Of a DNA stretch of 16,457 nucleotides, positions 7,010-14,717 are shown piece by piece. Under the pieces are notes generated by a model that was not told where the DNA came from, ran no database searches, and worked only from the letters and a program-made list of their open reading frames with translations. Source of the stretch: JBFJWU01 sp041623475 [NCBI: bacterium] (lineage in GTDB: Bacteria; J088); NCBI GenBank assembly GCA_041623475.1, contig JBFJWU010000029.1:1-16457 (forward strand), read 5' to 3'. A program made the position numbers and the translations under genes. Within the stretch, counting starts at the first letter, position 1. Every line of letters begins with the position of its first letter.

Positions 7010-8335
7010 GTGAACGCGACGTCAAACCGGGGAATGTGGGGATCCCGGCTTGGATTTGTCCTGGCCGCATCAGGCAGTGCGGTCGGGCTAGGGAACATCT
7101 GGAAGTTCCCGTACATTACCGGCGAATATGGCGGTGGCGCGTTCGTCCTGATTTACCTGTTCTGCATCCTGCTGGTCGGACTGCCAATCATGTACGCCGA
7201 GTTGCTGATGGGAAAAGTGACCCAGAAAGACCCCGTCGGTGCGTTCAAATACCTGCAGGGTACCAACTCATCGTGGCAGATCGTCGGCTGGATGGGTGTC
7301 ATTTCGGCATTCGTCATTTTGTCGTTTTACAGCGTTGTCGCCGGTTGGTCAATGGCATTTGTGGCTCGTTCTGCAGTTGGCGCGATCAACTACGATATGG
7401 GTGTCGAGGCGGTCAAAGGCCTGTTCACGGCACTGTACGAAGACCCGTTCGAACAGATTTTCTGGCACCTGATGTTTATGATCATGGTTGTCGGCATCGT
7501 ATCGGGTGGGGTCAAGAAGGGTATCGAACGCTGGAGCGAAATCCTGATGCCGGGCCTGATTCTGCTGCTGCTGGTGCTGATGGGCTTTGCCATGACGCTG
7601 GAGGGCTTTCGGGAAGGCGTACGGTTCATGTTTTCGGCAGATTTCAGCCAGGTCACTCCGCCTGCGGTGCTGGAGGCCCTGGGCCATTCGTTTTTTACGC
7701 TCAGCCTCGGCATGGGTGCCATGATTACTTACGGGTCTTACCTGCCTGAAGATGCGAACATCCCCCGCGGCGGGATGTGGATCGTGATCCTGGATACGGG
7801 AATTGCCCTGCTCGCTGGCCTGATTATCTTTCCGATTGTGTTTACCTTTGACCTGGAATCAGGTGCCGGACCGGGATTGATTTTCAGTACCCTGCCCGTT
7901 GCATTTGCGCAGCTCCCTGCCGGGGGAATCCTGTCAGCGGCATTTTTTGTCCTGCTGGGATTTGCCGCCCTGTCGAGCGCCATCAGTCTGCTGGAAGTTG
8001 CGGTGGCATTTTTCCATGACGAACTGGGGTGGGACCGCCGCCTGGCTGCAGTCGGGCTGGGTGCGGTTGTGTTCCTGCTGGGTATCCCGTCTGCGGCGTA
8101 CGGGCAGTTCTTTGATTTCATGGACAACCTGAGTACTAACTACCTGTTGCCGTTGGGCGGCCTGGGAGTCAGCGTTTATGCTGGCTGGGTTATGGATCGC
8201 GAGGATATGAACGGCGCTTTCGGTGGCAAACTTGGTGACAATGTCATGCGAATATGGCTGCTGATTATCAAGTTTGTAACGCCATTCCTGGTCCTGCTGG
8301 TGTTCCTGAACAAGATCGGCGTGATCAAGGTTTGA
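7010..8335 (+). CDS. Sodium-dependent transporter of the NSS/SNF family (LeuT fold)
   Basis: The gene encodes a 441-residue integral inner-membrane protein of the neurotransmitter:sodium symporter family, which couples Na+ entry to uptake of amino acids or related amines. The TM1 signature SAVGLGNIWKFPY (23-35) contains N29, equivalent by motif to a sodium ligand of LeuT, and K32 at the extracellular gate where many members have Arg. TM6 has SLGMGAMITYGSYLP, and TM8 has ALSSAISLLEVAVAFF with the serine pair expected at the second sodium site. About 11 hydrophobic segments can be read by eye. The GTG start has GGAGG 6 nt upstream. The substrate cannot be told from sequence alone. It is divergent from the desulfurase gene and possibly cotranscribed with the gene that follows. 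Confidence 0.93.
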   Translation: MNATSNRGMWGSRLGFVLAASGSAVGLGNIWKFPYITGEYGGGAFVLIYLFCILLVGLPIMYAELLMGKVTQKDPVGAFKYLQGTNSSWQIVGWMGVISAFVILSFYSVVAGWSMAFVARSAVGAINYDMGVEAVKGLFTALYEDPFEQIFWHLMFMIMVVGIVSGGVKKGIERWSEILMPGLILLLLVLMGFAMTLEGFREGVRFMFSADFSQVTPPAVLEALGHSFFTLSLGMGAMITYGSYLPEDANIPRGGMWIVILDTGIALLAGLIIFPIVFTFDLESGAGPGLIFSTLPVAFAQLPAGGILSAAFFVLLGFAALSSAISLLEVAVAFFHDELGWDRRLAAVGLGAVVFLLGIPSAAYGQFFDFMDNLSTNYLLPLGGLGVSVYAGWVMDREDMNGAFGGKLGDNVMRIWLLIIKFVTPFLVLLVFLNKIGVIKV

Positions 8336-8419
8336 CATCTGGCAATTCTGTCCGCAACGGGCACCAGTCTGACGGCTACAATCGATAAGGCCAGTTCCTG
8401 GCTCTCATCCCTGACGCAG

Positions 8420-9118
8420 TTGGGGCAGGGATTGCTTCAGGCGCAGGTGGGGCCACGACCTGATCAGACGCTGGTCTTGTACGAGGCCGAATACTGCCCC
8501 TATTGCCGCAAAGTTCGCAATGTCCTGACATCGCTGGATCTGGACGCGGAGATTCGTCCTGTTCCCAAACGGAGCAAGCGTTTCTCTGAATTTGTGCGCG
8601 GCAACGGCGGCAAGATCCCGATTCTTTGTGACCCCAATAGCGGTCAGACCGTAACCGGGTCGAACGCGATCATCCATCATCTGTTTTCGCGTTACGGTGC
8701 TGGTGAGCCGTCGCAACTCTCGTTGAACACGGCGATTGCCGCTGTTCCTTCTGCGATTCGCGGCCGTAAGGGAATGTACCTACGCGCCTCCATTGCGCCC
8801 GGGCAACCCCTGGAACTCTATAACACGGAATCCAGTCCTTATTGCAGAATTGTCCGCGAACGACTTTGCGAGCTGGAAATACCCTATGTTGTCCGCAATG
8901 TGGCCAAAGGCGGACTGGTGGACTTCGTTACGCCGCCGTGGCGAGGCTTGCTGGGGTTGAATGGCACGGCGACGACGACCAATCGGCAGCGGTTGTTCGA
9001 CCGGGCCAGGCGTTACCAGATCCCGTTCCTGGTCGATCCAAATACTGATGTTGAACTGTTTGAGTCCGTCGAAATTTGTAGGTATCTGGACCGCACATAC
9101 GCGTGGAGCCCGCGTTAA
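8420..9118 (+). CDS. Tandem thioredoxin-fold protein with two GST-N/glutaredoxin-like domains
   Basis: The product has two consecutive glutathione S-transferase N-terminal/glutaredoxin-like domains and no GST C-terminal helical domain. Numbering from the TTG at 8420, domain 1 (about 17-95) has the redox motif CPYC (26-29), the cis-proline segment GKIPILCDPN and the glutathione-site-like TGSNAIIHHL. Domain 2 (about 130-228) repeats the pattern with SPYC (139-142), which keeps only the second cysteine, then QIPFLVDPN and FESVEICRYL. A role in glutathione-dependent thiol chemistry is likely but the substrate is unknown. The start is uncertain: the TTG has no ribosome-binding site, and the frame is open back to the transporter stop with coding-like residues but no ATG, GTG or TTG. 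A CTG at 8339, 8 nt after AAGG, is the best alternative. Confidence 0.85.
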   Translation: MGQGLLQAQVGPRPDQTLVLYEAEYCPYCRKVRNVLTSLDLDAEIRPVPKRSKRFSEFVRGNGGKIPILCDPNSGQTVTGSNAIIHHLFSRYGAGEPSQLSLNTAIAAVPSAIRGRKGMYLRASIAPGQPLELYNTESSPYCRIVRERLCELEIPYVVRNVAKGGLVDFVTPPWRGLLGLNGTATTTNRQRLFDRARRYQIPFLVDPNTDVELFESVEICRYLDRTYAWSPR

Positions 9119-9667
9119 TCAGCGAATCGGCTTGGCCTTCAGCTTTGGCTTGCCGTCCTCTACGACAACACGAAATTCAACCTTTTTGGCGTTGTACTGC
9201 TGGCGGAGCTGCTGTTCCTGCTTCTGCAACATCTTCTGCAGTTTGGCCGCTTCCACCGGGCTGGCACCAGCCTGCGCCTGCAGTTTGCGATATTCGTTGA
9301 CGACGTTGTCGAAGTCGCCGCCAGTCGCAGGACCCGAATCGGCCGCCGGGGTCGAAGCCATCTCGTTGCGCATCTGGTCGTGAATCCTGGTCTTGAACTG
9401 GTGCCGTTTGTACGTACCGTCCTCGATCTGCTTGAGGATCCTGTTCCAGTACTGCTCAAACGTAATCATTCGCGACCGCAGGTTCTGGGCACGGAAACGA
9501 ATGGCTGTATTGGGTGTATGTTCACTGGCCGCGTCGTCAATCGCCCGCTGCAGGCGCTTGCGCTCGTCCGCAGGTTCGATACGTTCAACGCCGGCAAAGT
9601 ACTGTTCGTACTTTGTTTTCAGCTTGGTCAGGTCGGCTTCTAGCCGATTGAGTTGTCCCATATCCAT
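9119..9667 (-). CDS. MXAN_5187 C-terminal-like hypothetical protein
   Basis: This 182-residue soluble protein of unknown function resembles the C-terminal domain family named after Myxococcus xanthus MXAN_5187. I recognise the pattern LKTKYEQYFAGVERIEP near the start, then NTAIRFRAQNLRSRMITFEQ and YWNRILKQIEDGTYKRHQF. The N-terminal half is mostly helical and charged. After a Pro/Ala/Gly linker (about 105-120) there is a Gln/Lys-rich probable coiled coil (AAKLQKMLQKQEQQLRQQYN) and a short basic strand segment at the end. There is no signal peptide or membrane segment. The ATG at 9667 or the in-frame ATG at 9661 could be the start; neither has a good ribosome-binding site. Its stop abuts the stop of the convergent gene with no bases between. 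The assignment is from memory of the family pattern. Confidence 0.78.
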   Translation of the reverse strand: MDMGQLNRLEADLTKLKTKYEQYFAGVERIEPADERKRLQRAIDDAASEHTPNTAIRFRAQNLRSRMITFEQYWNRILKQIEDGTYKRHQFKTRIHDQMRNEMASTPAADSGPATGGDFDNVVNEYRKLQAQAGASPVEAAKLQKMLQKQEQQLRQQYNAKKVEFRVVVEDGKPKLKAKPIR

Positions 9668-9767
9668 AGCGGAAATATCTTATCTGGACCGACAGAATAA
9701 TTCATTTGCAGGGGGACGATCTGTCCCTCGAGGAACCCGTGATGACCCCGGGAAAACGGCGTTTCTG

Positions 9768-9776
9768 TGATATGAT
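9768..9776 (+). promoter_or_regulatory. Possible extended -10 promoter of the lipoprotein gene
   Basis: TGATATGAT matches the extended -10 form (TG, one base, then TATGAT, five of six to consensus). No -35 box stands at the expected distance. The start it predicts, near 9783, leaves a leader of only about 5 nt before the ATG at 9788, so it is either a leaderless-type start or a chance match. Confidence 0.3.
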
Positions 9777-9787
9777 GGACCCATCTG

Positions 9788-10396
9788 ATGAAGGTCCAGC
9801 GAGCGATATTAGCGGGCCTGGCGGCGTGTCTGCTGCTGGCCACGGGATGCGGCGAAGACAACGCCAGCAGCGGCAACGGCACGGTTTTTGAGTGTCCGAC
9901 GCGTTACTGTTCGGCGCTCGGCGACGCGGTTGGTAATTTTGAAGGCAGTTCGACGGATACGACTTCACAGGTTCCAACGACGTTTCGTGGCGTGCGGGCA
10001 ACGGTGGACGGTATTGCCGATCCCTGGATCGTCCCGGAGGACAACGTCATCGACCAGACAACGGCGCTGACGCAATCGATGACGGCAATTGGCACGGCCG
10101 ATAATCCGGATGTCGTGATTACAATGGTCTGGACGGTTGCCGCGACGATTAATCCGCCGGACACCCTGGCTTTGACATTGACGCCGCCCGGGACCAATTC
10201 AGCGCAGTTTTTCTATGCTGAGACGGTCACTTCGGGGGCCCAGAATCCGGTTACCGCGATTGTCTCCGGCGAACTGGACCTCAAACGCTGGAGCGATGTC
10301 TCGGCTGAAGGAACGTTTGACGCGCAAGTCATCCTGCAAGACGGGGCGTCCCGGACCATCGCCGATGGTATAATAGACGTCCGTTTTCAGGATTAA
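9788..10396 (+). CDS. Unrecognised secreted lipoprotein
   Basis: I do not recognise the family. The 202-residue product has a type II signal peptide: a basic start (MKVQR), a hydrophobic stretch, and the lipobox ATGC with the lipidated cysteine at C21. The next residues are GED, so both anchoring in the inner membrane and export to the outer membrane are possible. The mature part has a short polar linker and a close cysteine pair (C36, C41) that could form a disulfide. It then becomes Thr/Val/Ala-rich and beta-looking, with no membrane segment. The frame is supported by the clean signal sequence and by codon use like its neighbours. The ATG has only a weak GGAC upstream. It is followed after 15 nt by the receiver gene, whose promoter seems to lie inside its 3' end. 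Confidence 0.82.
   Translation: MKVQRAILAGLAACLLLATGCGEDNASSGNGTVFECPTRYCSALGDAVGNFEGSSTDTTSQVPTTFRGVRATVDGIADPWIVPEDNVIDQTTALTQSMTAIGTADNPDVVITMVWTVAATINPPDTLALTLTPPGTNSAQFFYAETVTSGAQNPVTAIVSGELDLKRWSDVSAEGTFDAQVILQDGASRTIADGIIDVRFQD
10366..10374 (+). promoter_or_regulatory. Extended -10 promoter for the receiver gene
   Basis: TGGTATAAT is a perfect extended -10 element with a consensus TATAAT (10369-10374), lying in the last codons of the lipoprotein gene. A transcript would begin near 10381, about 30 nt before the TTG start, with the ribosome-binding site inside the leader. No -35 box is evident, which is tolerated for extended -10 promoters. Confidence 0.5.
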
Positions 10397-10411
10397 TTCC
10401 GGAGTTTTCCC

Positions 10412-10807
10412 TTGTTTAACAAGATTCTTGCTGTTGATGACAGTGATATCGTCCTCAACCTTCATCAGTTGACCTTTCGGCGTTTGCCGGACGTCGAGTT
10501 GCTGACGGCCCGCAACGGGATCGAAGCGATGAAGAAGGTCAAGGAAAACGAAGACATCGAGCTGATTCTGCTGGATATCAACATGCCATTGATGGACGGG
10601 ATTACCTTTCTCGAGTCACTGCGTGGTGAATCCAGTGCCATCGCCCGGATTCCAGTGATCATGATTACCACCGAGGGCGAAGAAGAGAGCGTTGTCAACG
10701 CGCTGAAGAAAGGTGCCAACGCGTACATCAAGAAGCCATTCCGCCAGAAAGAGCTTTTTGAACTGTTGGATGCCCTGGAAAAGAAGCTTCAGGGAAGCGC
10801 GTCCTGA
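10412..10807 (+). CDS. Stand-alone receiver (CheY-like) response regulator
   Basis: The 131-residue protein is a single phosphoacceptor receiver domain without an output domain, expected to act in the cytoplasm by protein-protein contact after phosphorylation by a histidine kinase. The acidic pocket is D9/D10 (AVDDSD), the phosphorylated residue is D55 (LLDINMPLMDG), the switch threonine is T86 or T87 (MITTEGEEE), and the conserved lysine is K108 (IKKPF). All canonical residues are present, so it should be phosphorylatable. The TTG start is supported by GGAG 7 nt upstream. No kinase gene is in the window. It is followed after 5 nt by the alpha/beta hydrolase gene, and a likely own promoter sits in the preceding gene. 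Confidence 0.93.
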   Translation: MFNKILAVDDSDIVLNLHQLTFRRLPDVELLTARNGIEAMKKVKENEDIELILLDINMPLMDGITFLESLRGESSAIARIPVIMITTEGEEESVVNALKKGANAYIKKPFRQKELFELLDALEKKLQGSAS

Positions 10808-10812
10808 CCTGA

Positions 10813-11844
10813 ATGCCGGGCGGCCGCGTCGTTAACCAGTTGGCGCTGCCGGGACAACCTGTCCGGCTTCATAAAACAATTGAACAGGTTCATACAGACG
10901 ACGGACAGATCCTGCGCGTCGTCCGTAAGCGGCCGGTGGACGGTTCTCGCGCTTCGGTTGCCCTGGTTCACGGGATCGCCCAGAACCGCTACAGCTACCA
11001 CATGCCACGGCAAAGTTTTACCGCCTGGTTGGCCGGATTGGGATTTGAAACGTGGAATATCGAGTTGCGCGGACATGGCCGCAGCCGGATTCGCAAAAAG
11101 TATCCCGGGTCTGCCGACGACTATTTCCAGCGTGATTTTCCTGCCGTGATTCGTCGTATGCGCCACGAATTCGACGGTCCTGTCTTTGCCATCGGCCACA
11201 GCCTGGGTGGAGCTACGGTTTATGCCGGGGCGACGTATGTCGCCGACCTCCTGGACGGCATCGTACCGATGGCGCCCGTCTATTCCTTCGGGGGCCGAAA
11301 CCCGGCGTTCCGGGGCCTGGGGGCGGCATTCCGGGCCGCGCCGTCGCCCGGGCCATTCAATCGGGTGCCGTTGCCTGTACACGTCGTTGGAGCGGGCCTG
11401 GGTGCCGCATTACCGTTCATGGATGGCGAACACATGGCCGTATCGCCGATCAATATCTGGCATCCCGGCACCATGGAACGCAAGTCCCTGCGCTGGCGCA
11501 TGAACAAGGGATTTACCTGGGTATCAGCAGGTGTTGTCAGGCACCTGTTGATGATGGCCGGCAAGGGGTTCGTATCCGTGGATGGCACCGTTGACTATGC
11601 CGCACGATTTCGTCGCCTGGGAACGATGCCGCTGTTGGTTATTGCCGGCAGTCGCGATACGCTGCTGCCACCGTCCGACGCGAAAACCGGTTACCTGGAG
11701 TCGCCAGCCAAGGACAAACAGTTTGTTGTCATCGGTCCCGAGCACGGCGGCCGTCACTGGGGGCACGTTGATCTGGTCCAGGGCGACCGCGCACCGAAAT
11801 ACGTCTGGCCCGTGATCGGGGACTGGCTGGCCGAGCGAAGCTAG
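10813..11844 (+). CDS. Alpha/beta hydrolase (lipase/esterase-like)
   Basis: The 343-residue protein has the alpha/beta-hydrolase fold and probably cleaves an ester. The oxyanion region is in ALVHGIAQNRYSY, and the strand-turn WNIELRGHGRSR is typical. The nucleophile is S130 in the elbow GHSLGG. The likely acid is D282 in AGSRDTLLPP and the likely base is H318 in HWGHVDLVQGDRAP, a pattern that recalls acid-lipase-like and polyhydroxyalkanoate-related hydrolases. A cap insertion with many Gly/Ala/Pro residues lies between about 155 and 255. There is no clear signal peptide, so it appears cytosolic. The ATG is 5 nt after the receiver stop without its own ribosome-binding site, which suggests translational coupling. 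The substrate is unknown. Confidence 0.88.
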   Translation: MPGGRVVNQLALPGQPVRLHKTIEQVHTDDGQILRVVRKRPVDGSRASVALVHGIAQNRYSYHMPRQSFTAWLAGLGFETWNIELRGHGRSRIRKKYPGSADDYFQRDFPAVIRRMRHEFDGPVFAIGHSLGGATVYAGATYVADLLDGIVPMAPVYSFGGRNPAFRGLGAAFRAAPSPGPFNRVPLPVHVVGAGLGAALPFMDGEHMAVSPINIWHPGTMERKSLRWRMNKGFTWVSAGVVRHLLMMAGKGFVSVDGTVDYAARFRRLGTMPLLVIAGSRDTLLPPSDAKTGYLESPAKDKQFVVIGPEHGGRHWGHVDLVQGDRAPKYVWPVIGDWLAERS

Positions 11845-11851
11845 ACGGCAG

Positions 11852-12808
11852 TCAGGTCAACGGGATTCTGGTGCCCAGATCCGTTCCCTCAACTGCATCC
11901 AGTACCACTGCCGCAGTTGCCGCATCCCAGGCCGCAGAACCAAGGCTGTGAAAACAGAGCGTCTCGTCCGGGGTTTGGCGGGCCGGGATATTGCCAGCAA
12001 CGAGATCAGGGAGTGTGCCGATCTGGTTCCAGTTCATAAACCCGGCTTCCATCGGCGTCAGCAACAGGCCGCTTTCATTCTTTGCGGTGTCAATGTCGTC
12101 GACAATAATCCGGTCAATGGTTTTCAGCGCGCTGCCATCCAGCTCGCGCTTGATGCGCAGGTTGGCACCAACCGGGGCGACAAATGCGCCGGTTTTCAGC
12201 ATCTTTCCGTCAAATACCGGTTCCTTGCTGGTGGTGGCCGTGATGACAACGTCGGCATCTCGTACGCAACTTTCGGGGTCGCCGGCGGCAATACAGCGCA
12301 GCTCGAATTCGCCGGTGACACGGTCCGCAAAGGCGTTGCGGTTTTCTGTATCCCGTCCATAAACCCGGATTTCATCTGGCCGGGCGACTTCCAGCATGGC
12401 CTCGATCTGGCCCCAGGCCTGCAGCCCGGTCCCAAAAACCGCCCAGACAGGGGCTTCGGTTGGTAACAACCTGCGGGCCGCGACCGCCGTGGCGGCACCT
12501 GTGCGCATTTGCCCCAGGCGGTTGCCCTCCAGGATGGTGATCAGCTCGCCTGTTTTGTAATCGTAAACGAACACCCGAAACCGGATCGTTCCTGCGACCG
12601 CGGCATAGGCCTTGTGGACAAAAATGCCACGAGCCGGCCAGGCGGCGCTCATTGTATGCAGCATGCCCCGCTGCATTCGCAGGCGCTGGCGCGGTTCCTG
12701 CCATGCGGTTCCGGCTGCCTGTTCGCGGGCAATGGCCTCGACCGCATCGACAACCGCCGCCATCGTTACCACAGATTCGATTTCAGATTCGTTGAGGAAA
12801 AGTGCCAA
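11852..12808 (-). CDS. Ornithine cyclodeaminase / mu-crystallin family protein
   Basis: The family contains NAD(P)-dependent ornithine cyclodeaminase, alanine dehydrogenase, ketimine reductases and related opine-type enzymes; which reaction applies here cannot be read from the sequence. The 318-residue product has K66 (FVHKAYAAV) and R102 (MRTGAATAVAARRL), the usual substrate-contacting positions. The Rossmann dinucleotide loop is VFGTGLQAWGQ (G126, G128). Later come VITATTSKEPVFDG and the APVGAN strand, all typical. The start is set at the TTG at 12808, because GGAGGT lies 5 nt upstream and the protein then begins with ALFLNESEIESVV like its relatives. The in-frame ATG at 12829 would place that ribosome-binding site inside the gene. 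The stop is 7 nt from that of the convergent hydrolase gene. Confidence 0.9.
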   Translation of the reverse strand: MALFLNESEIESVVTMAAVVDAVEAIAREQAAGTAWQEPRQRLRMQRGMLHTMSAAWPARGIFVHKAYAAVAGTIRFRVFVYDYKTGELITILEGNRLGQMRTGAATAVAARRLLPTEAPVWAVFGTGLQAWGQIEAMLEVARPDEIRVYGRDTENRNAFADRVTGEFELRCIAAGDPESCVRDADVVITATTSKEPVFDGKMLKTGAFVAPVGANLRIKRELDGSALKTIDRIIVDDIDTAKNESGLLLTPMEAGFMNWNQIGTLPDLVAGNIPARQTPDETLCFHSLGSAAWDAATAAVVLDAVEGTDLGTRIPLT

Positions 12809-12935
12809 GTCAGACCTCCGTCGGTGCATTCAGTTTCTGCCATGCATGGTAAACACATTCCCGATTCAGCCTGCGCTGCGTGCGGGACCTGTTGTAATCT
12901 GGACCGGTCGGAATCTTCAACAAGGGAGCAACATA

Positions 12936-14177
12936 ATGGCTGAACCGTCGGCGGCGATCTTTCTGGTTGGCGATGAACTTCTGGCCGGTGAAATACAGGA
13001 TCGCAACGGCCCGTTCCTGGGGGCCGAGCTGGCCAGGAACGGCTTTCGCGTCCGCCAGATGGCGATCCTGCCAGATGATGCCGAAGTTATTCGTGATGCT
13101 GTGGCGGCCGCCATTCGGCACCATGATCTGGTCATTACCTGCGGTGGCCTGGGGCCCACGTCCGATGACCTGACGGCACAGTCGGTCGCCGAGGCGGCCG
13201 GGACGACGCTGGAAATTGATGACGACCAATGGCAGCGGATTCGCCAGATGTTCCAGGCGTTGCGAGGGGTCGAGCCTCCCCCGGGCAACGAGAAACAGGC
13301 GATGCGTCCTCCCGGAAGTTACCGGTTGGGTAACGCCAACGGGACCGCGCTGGGCTTTGCCGTCGTCGCAGACCAGGCGATTGTTGCCGTGCTCCCGGGA
13401 CCGCCAAAAGAAAACCAGCCCATGTTCGCGGATGAACTGTTGCCGGTCCTCGATGAGCGTTTTGGCGACCGTCCGCAGTTGCGGACTCGCGTGTTCCGGG
13501 TATTTGGCCTGGCAGAAAGCGCGGTTGGCCACCGCCTGCAGGAACTGGAAGACGCATTGGACAGGGTCAAGGTCGCCTACCAGTTTCATTTCCCGGAAAT
13601 TCTGGTCAAGCTCCGCTATCCCGCCGATGCAGGTGACCAGGCGGATGCGGCCGCCCGGGAACTACTGGACCTCCTGCATCCCCACGTCTATGGCGAGGGC
13701 GACCGGGAATTGCCTGAGGTCCTGGGCCAGACGTTGTTGACGCTGGGACAGAAGGTCGTTACAGCTGAAAGTTGTACGGCCGGGCTGGTCGGAAAATTGT
13801 TGACCGACGTGGGGGGATCCAGCGCCTGGTATGAGCGCGGTTTCATCACCTATACAAACCAGTCCAAGCGCGAATTGCTGCGTGTGCCGTCGGAGATGCT
13901 CAAGGCAGGTGGGGCCGTCAGTGAAGCTGTTGCACGGGCAATGCTGGAAGGTGCCCTGGAGCGGTCCGCAGCGGATGTCGGCCTGGCAATCACGGGCATC
14001 GCCGGCCCCGGGGGCGGCAGCCCGGACAAACCCGTAGGAACGGTTTGTATCGCGTGGGGCGATCGCCAGCGACTGGACGCATCGACCTACCAGTTCCACT
14101 GGGATCGTACTTACAACCGACTGATCAGCGCCTGGACGGCGCTCAATAATGTCTACCGGCACGTACGGGGCGGGTGA
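12936..14177 (+). CDS. cinA: CinA: MoaB/MogA-like domain plus nicotinamide-nucleotide amidase (PncC) domain
   Basis: CinA-type proteins combine a molybdopterin-binding-like domain, which in characterised members has ADP-ribose pyrophosphatase activity, with a PncC domain that deamidates NMN to nicotinate mononucleotide for NAD recycling. The 413-residue product is full length (B. subtilis CinA is about 416). The N-terminal domain has VGDELLAGEIQDRN and CGGLGPTSDDLT (69-80). The C-terminal amidase has AESCTAG with the likely nucleophile S279, then GFITYTNQSKREL, GGAVSE and TGIAGPGGG followed by KPVGTV. The ATG at 12936 is chosen because AAGGGAG lies 7 nt upstream and the family sequence begins there. 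The frame is open further upstream, but that part runs antisense to the cyclodeaminase gene. Its stop overlaps the next gene's start. Confidence 0.95.
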   Translation: MAEPSAAIFLVGDELLAGEIQDRNGPFLGAELARNGFRVRQMAILPDDAEVIRDAVAAAIRHHDLVITCGGLGPTSDDLTAQSVAEAAGTTLEIDDDQWQRIRQMFQALRGVEPPPGNEKQAMRPPGSYRLGNANGTALGFAVVADQAIVAVLPGPPKENQPMFADELLPVLDERFGDRPQLRTRVFRVFGLAESAVGHRLQELEDALDRVKVAYQFHFPEILVKLRYPADAGDQADAAARELLDLLHPHVYGEGDRELPEVLGQTLLTLGQKVVTAESCTAGLVGKLLTDVGGSSAWYERGFITYTNQSKRELLRVPSEMLKAGGAVSEAVARAMLEGALERSAADVGLAITGIAGPGGGSPDKPVGTVCIAWGDRQRLDASTYQFHWDRTYNRLISAWTALNNVYRHVRGG

Positions 14178-14707
14178 GATATTTTTTCGCGGCGTTCCCG
14201 CCGCCCGAAATATTGGCACCGACTGTCGATCTGCCTGATTCGTTGCTTGACGGGTTTCGTCCGGTCCCGGCGAGCAACCGGCACATCACATTATTGTTCC
14301 TGGGCGACGGCCTCCAGGGCCGGGTTGACCAGGTCATTGCTGCCACCAGCACGTTACGATTTCAAAGCTTTGGCGCCACGATCGGGGCCTGCGGTGTCTT
14401 TGCGTCAGCGGCTGGCGCGGGTGTACTGTGGCGAACAGCAGGGCCGAAATCGGCGTTCCAGCGCCTGCACGAGGACCTGCGTGCGCGACTGGCTCCCGTC
14501 GTGTCGGACTTGTCGTTTCGGCCGTTTGTGCCTCATCTGACCCTTGGGCGCTGGAAACCACCACGGGACATCCGCGATTCGGGGCTGCTGTCGACCGAGC
14601 TGCCGCCAGTGACGTTTGTCGTCGACCAGGTTCGCCTGGTTGAGAGTCGTTCCGGACCAGACGGTCCCGTCTATCACACAGTCGCGGTTGTCGACGCCGT
14701 TGACTAG
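14174..14707 (+). CDS. thpR: RNA 2',3'-cyclic phosphodiesterase ThpR (2H phosphoesterase)
   Basis: ThpR (formerly LigT, 2'-5' RNA ligase) hydrolyses 2',3'-cyclic phosphate RNA ends in the cytoplasm. The 177-residue product has both histidine motifs of the 2H family: H37-I-T39 in NRHITLLFLG and H121-L-T123 in VPHLTLGRW, at the usual spacing. The N-terminus MRYFFAAFPPPE is typical. The start is GTG in a GTGA overlap with the cinA stop, so translation is coupled to cinA. cinA followed by thpR is a recurrent arrangement, often with recA next. Here recA does not follow; a lipoprotein gene does. Confidence 0.93.
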   Translation: MRYFFAAFPPPEILAPTVDLPDSLLDGFRPVPASNRHITLLFLGDGLQGRVDQVIAATSTLRFQSFGATIGACGVFASAAGAGVLWRTAGPKSAFQRLHEDLRARLAPVVSDLSFRPFVPHLTLGRWKPPRDIRDSGLLSTELPPVTFVVDQVRLVESRSGPDGPVYHTVAVVDAVD

Positions 14708-14717
14708 GATACTTTGT

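Noticed and set aside
12612-12935. Upstream extension of cinA
   Set aside because: Those codons run antisense to the cyclodeaminase gene. The CinA family sequence and an AAGGGAG site both point to 12936.
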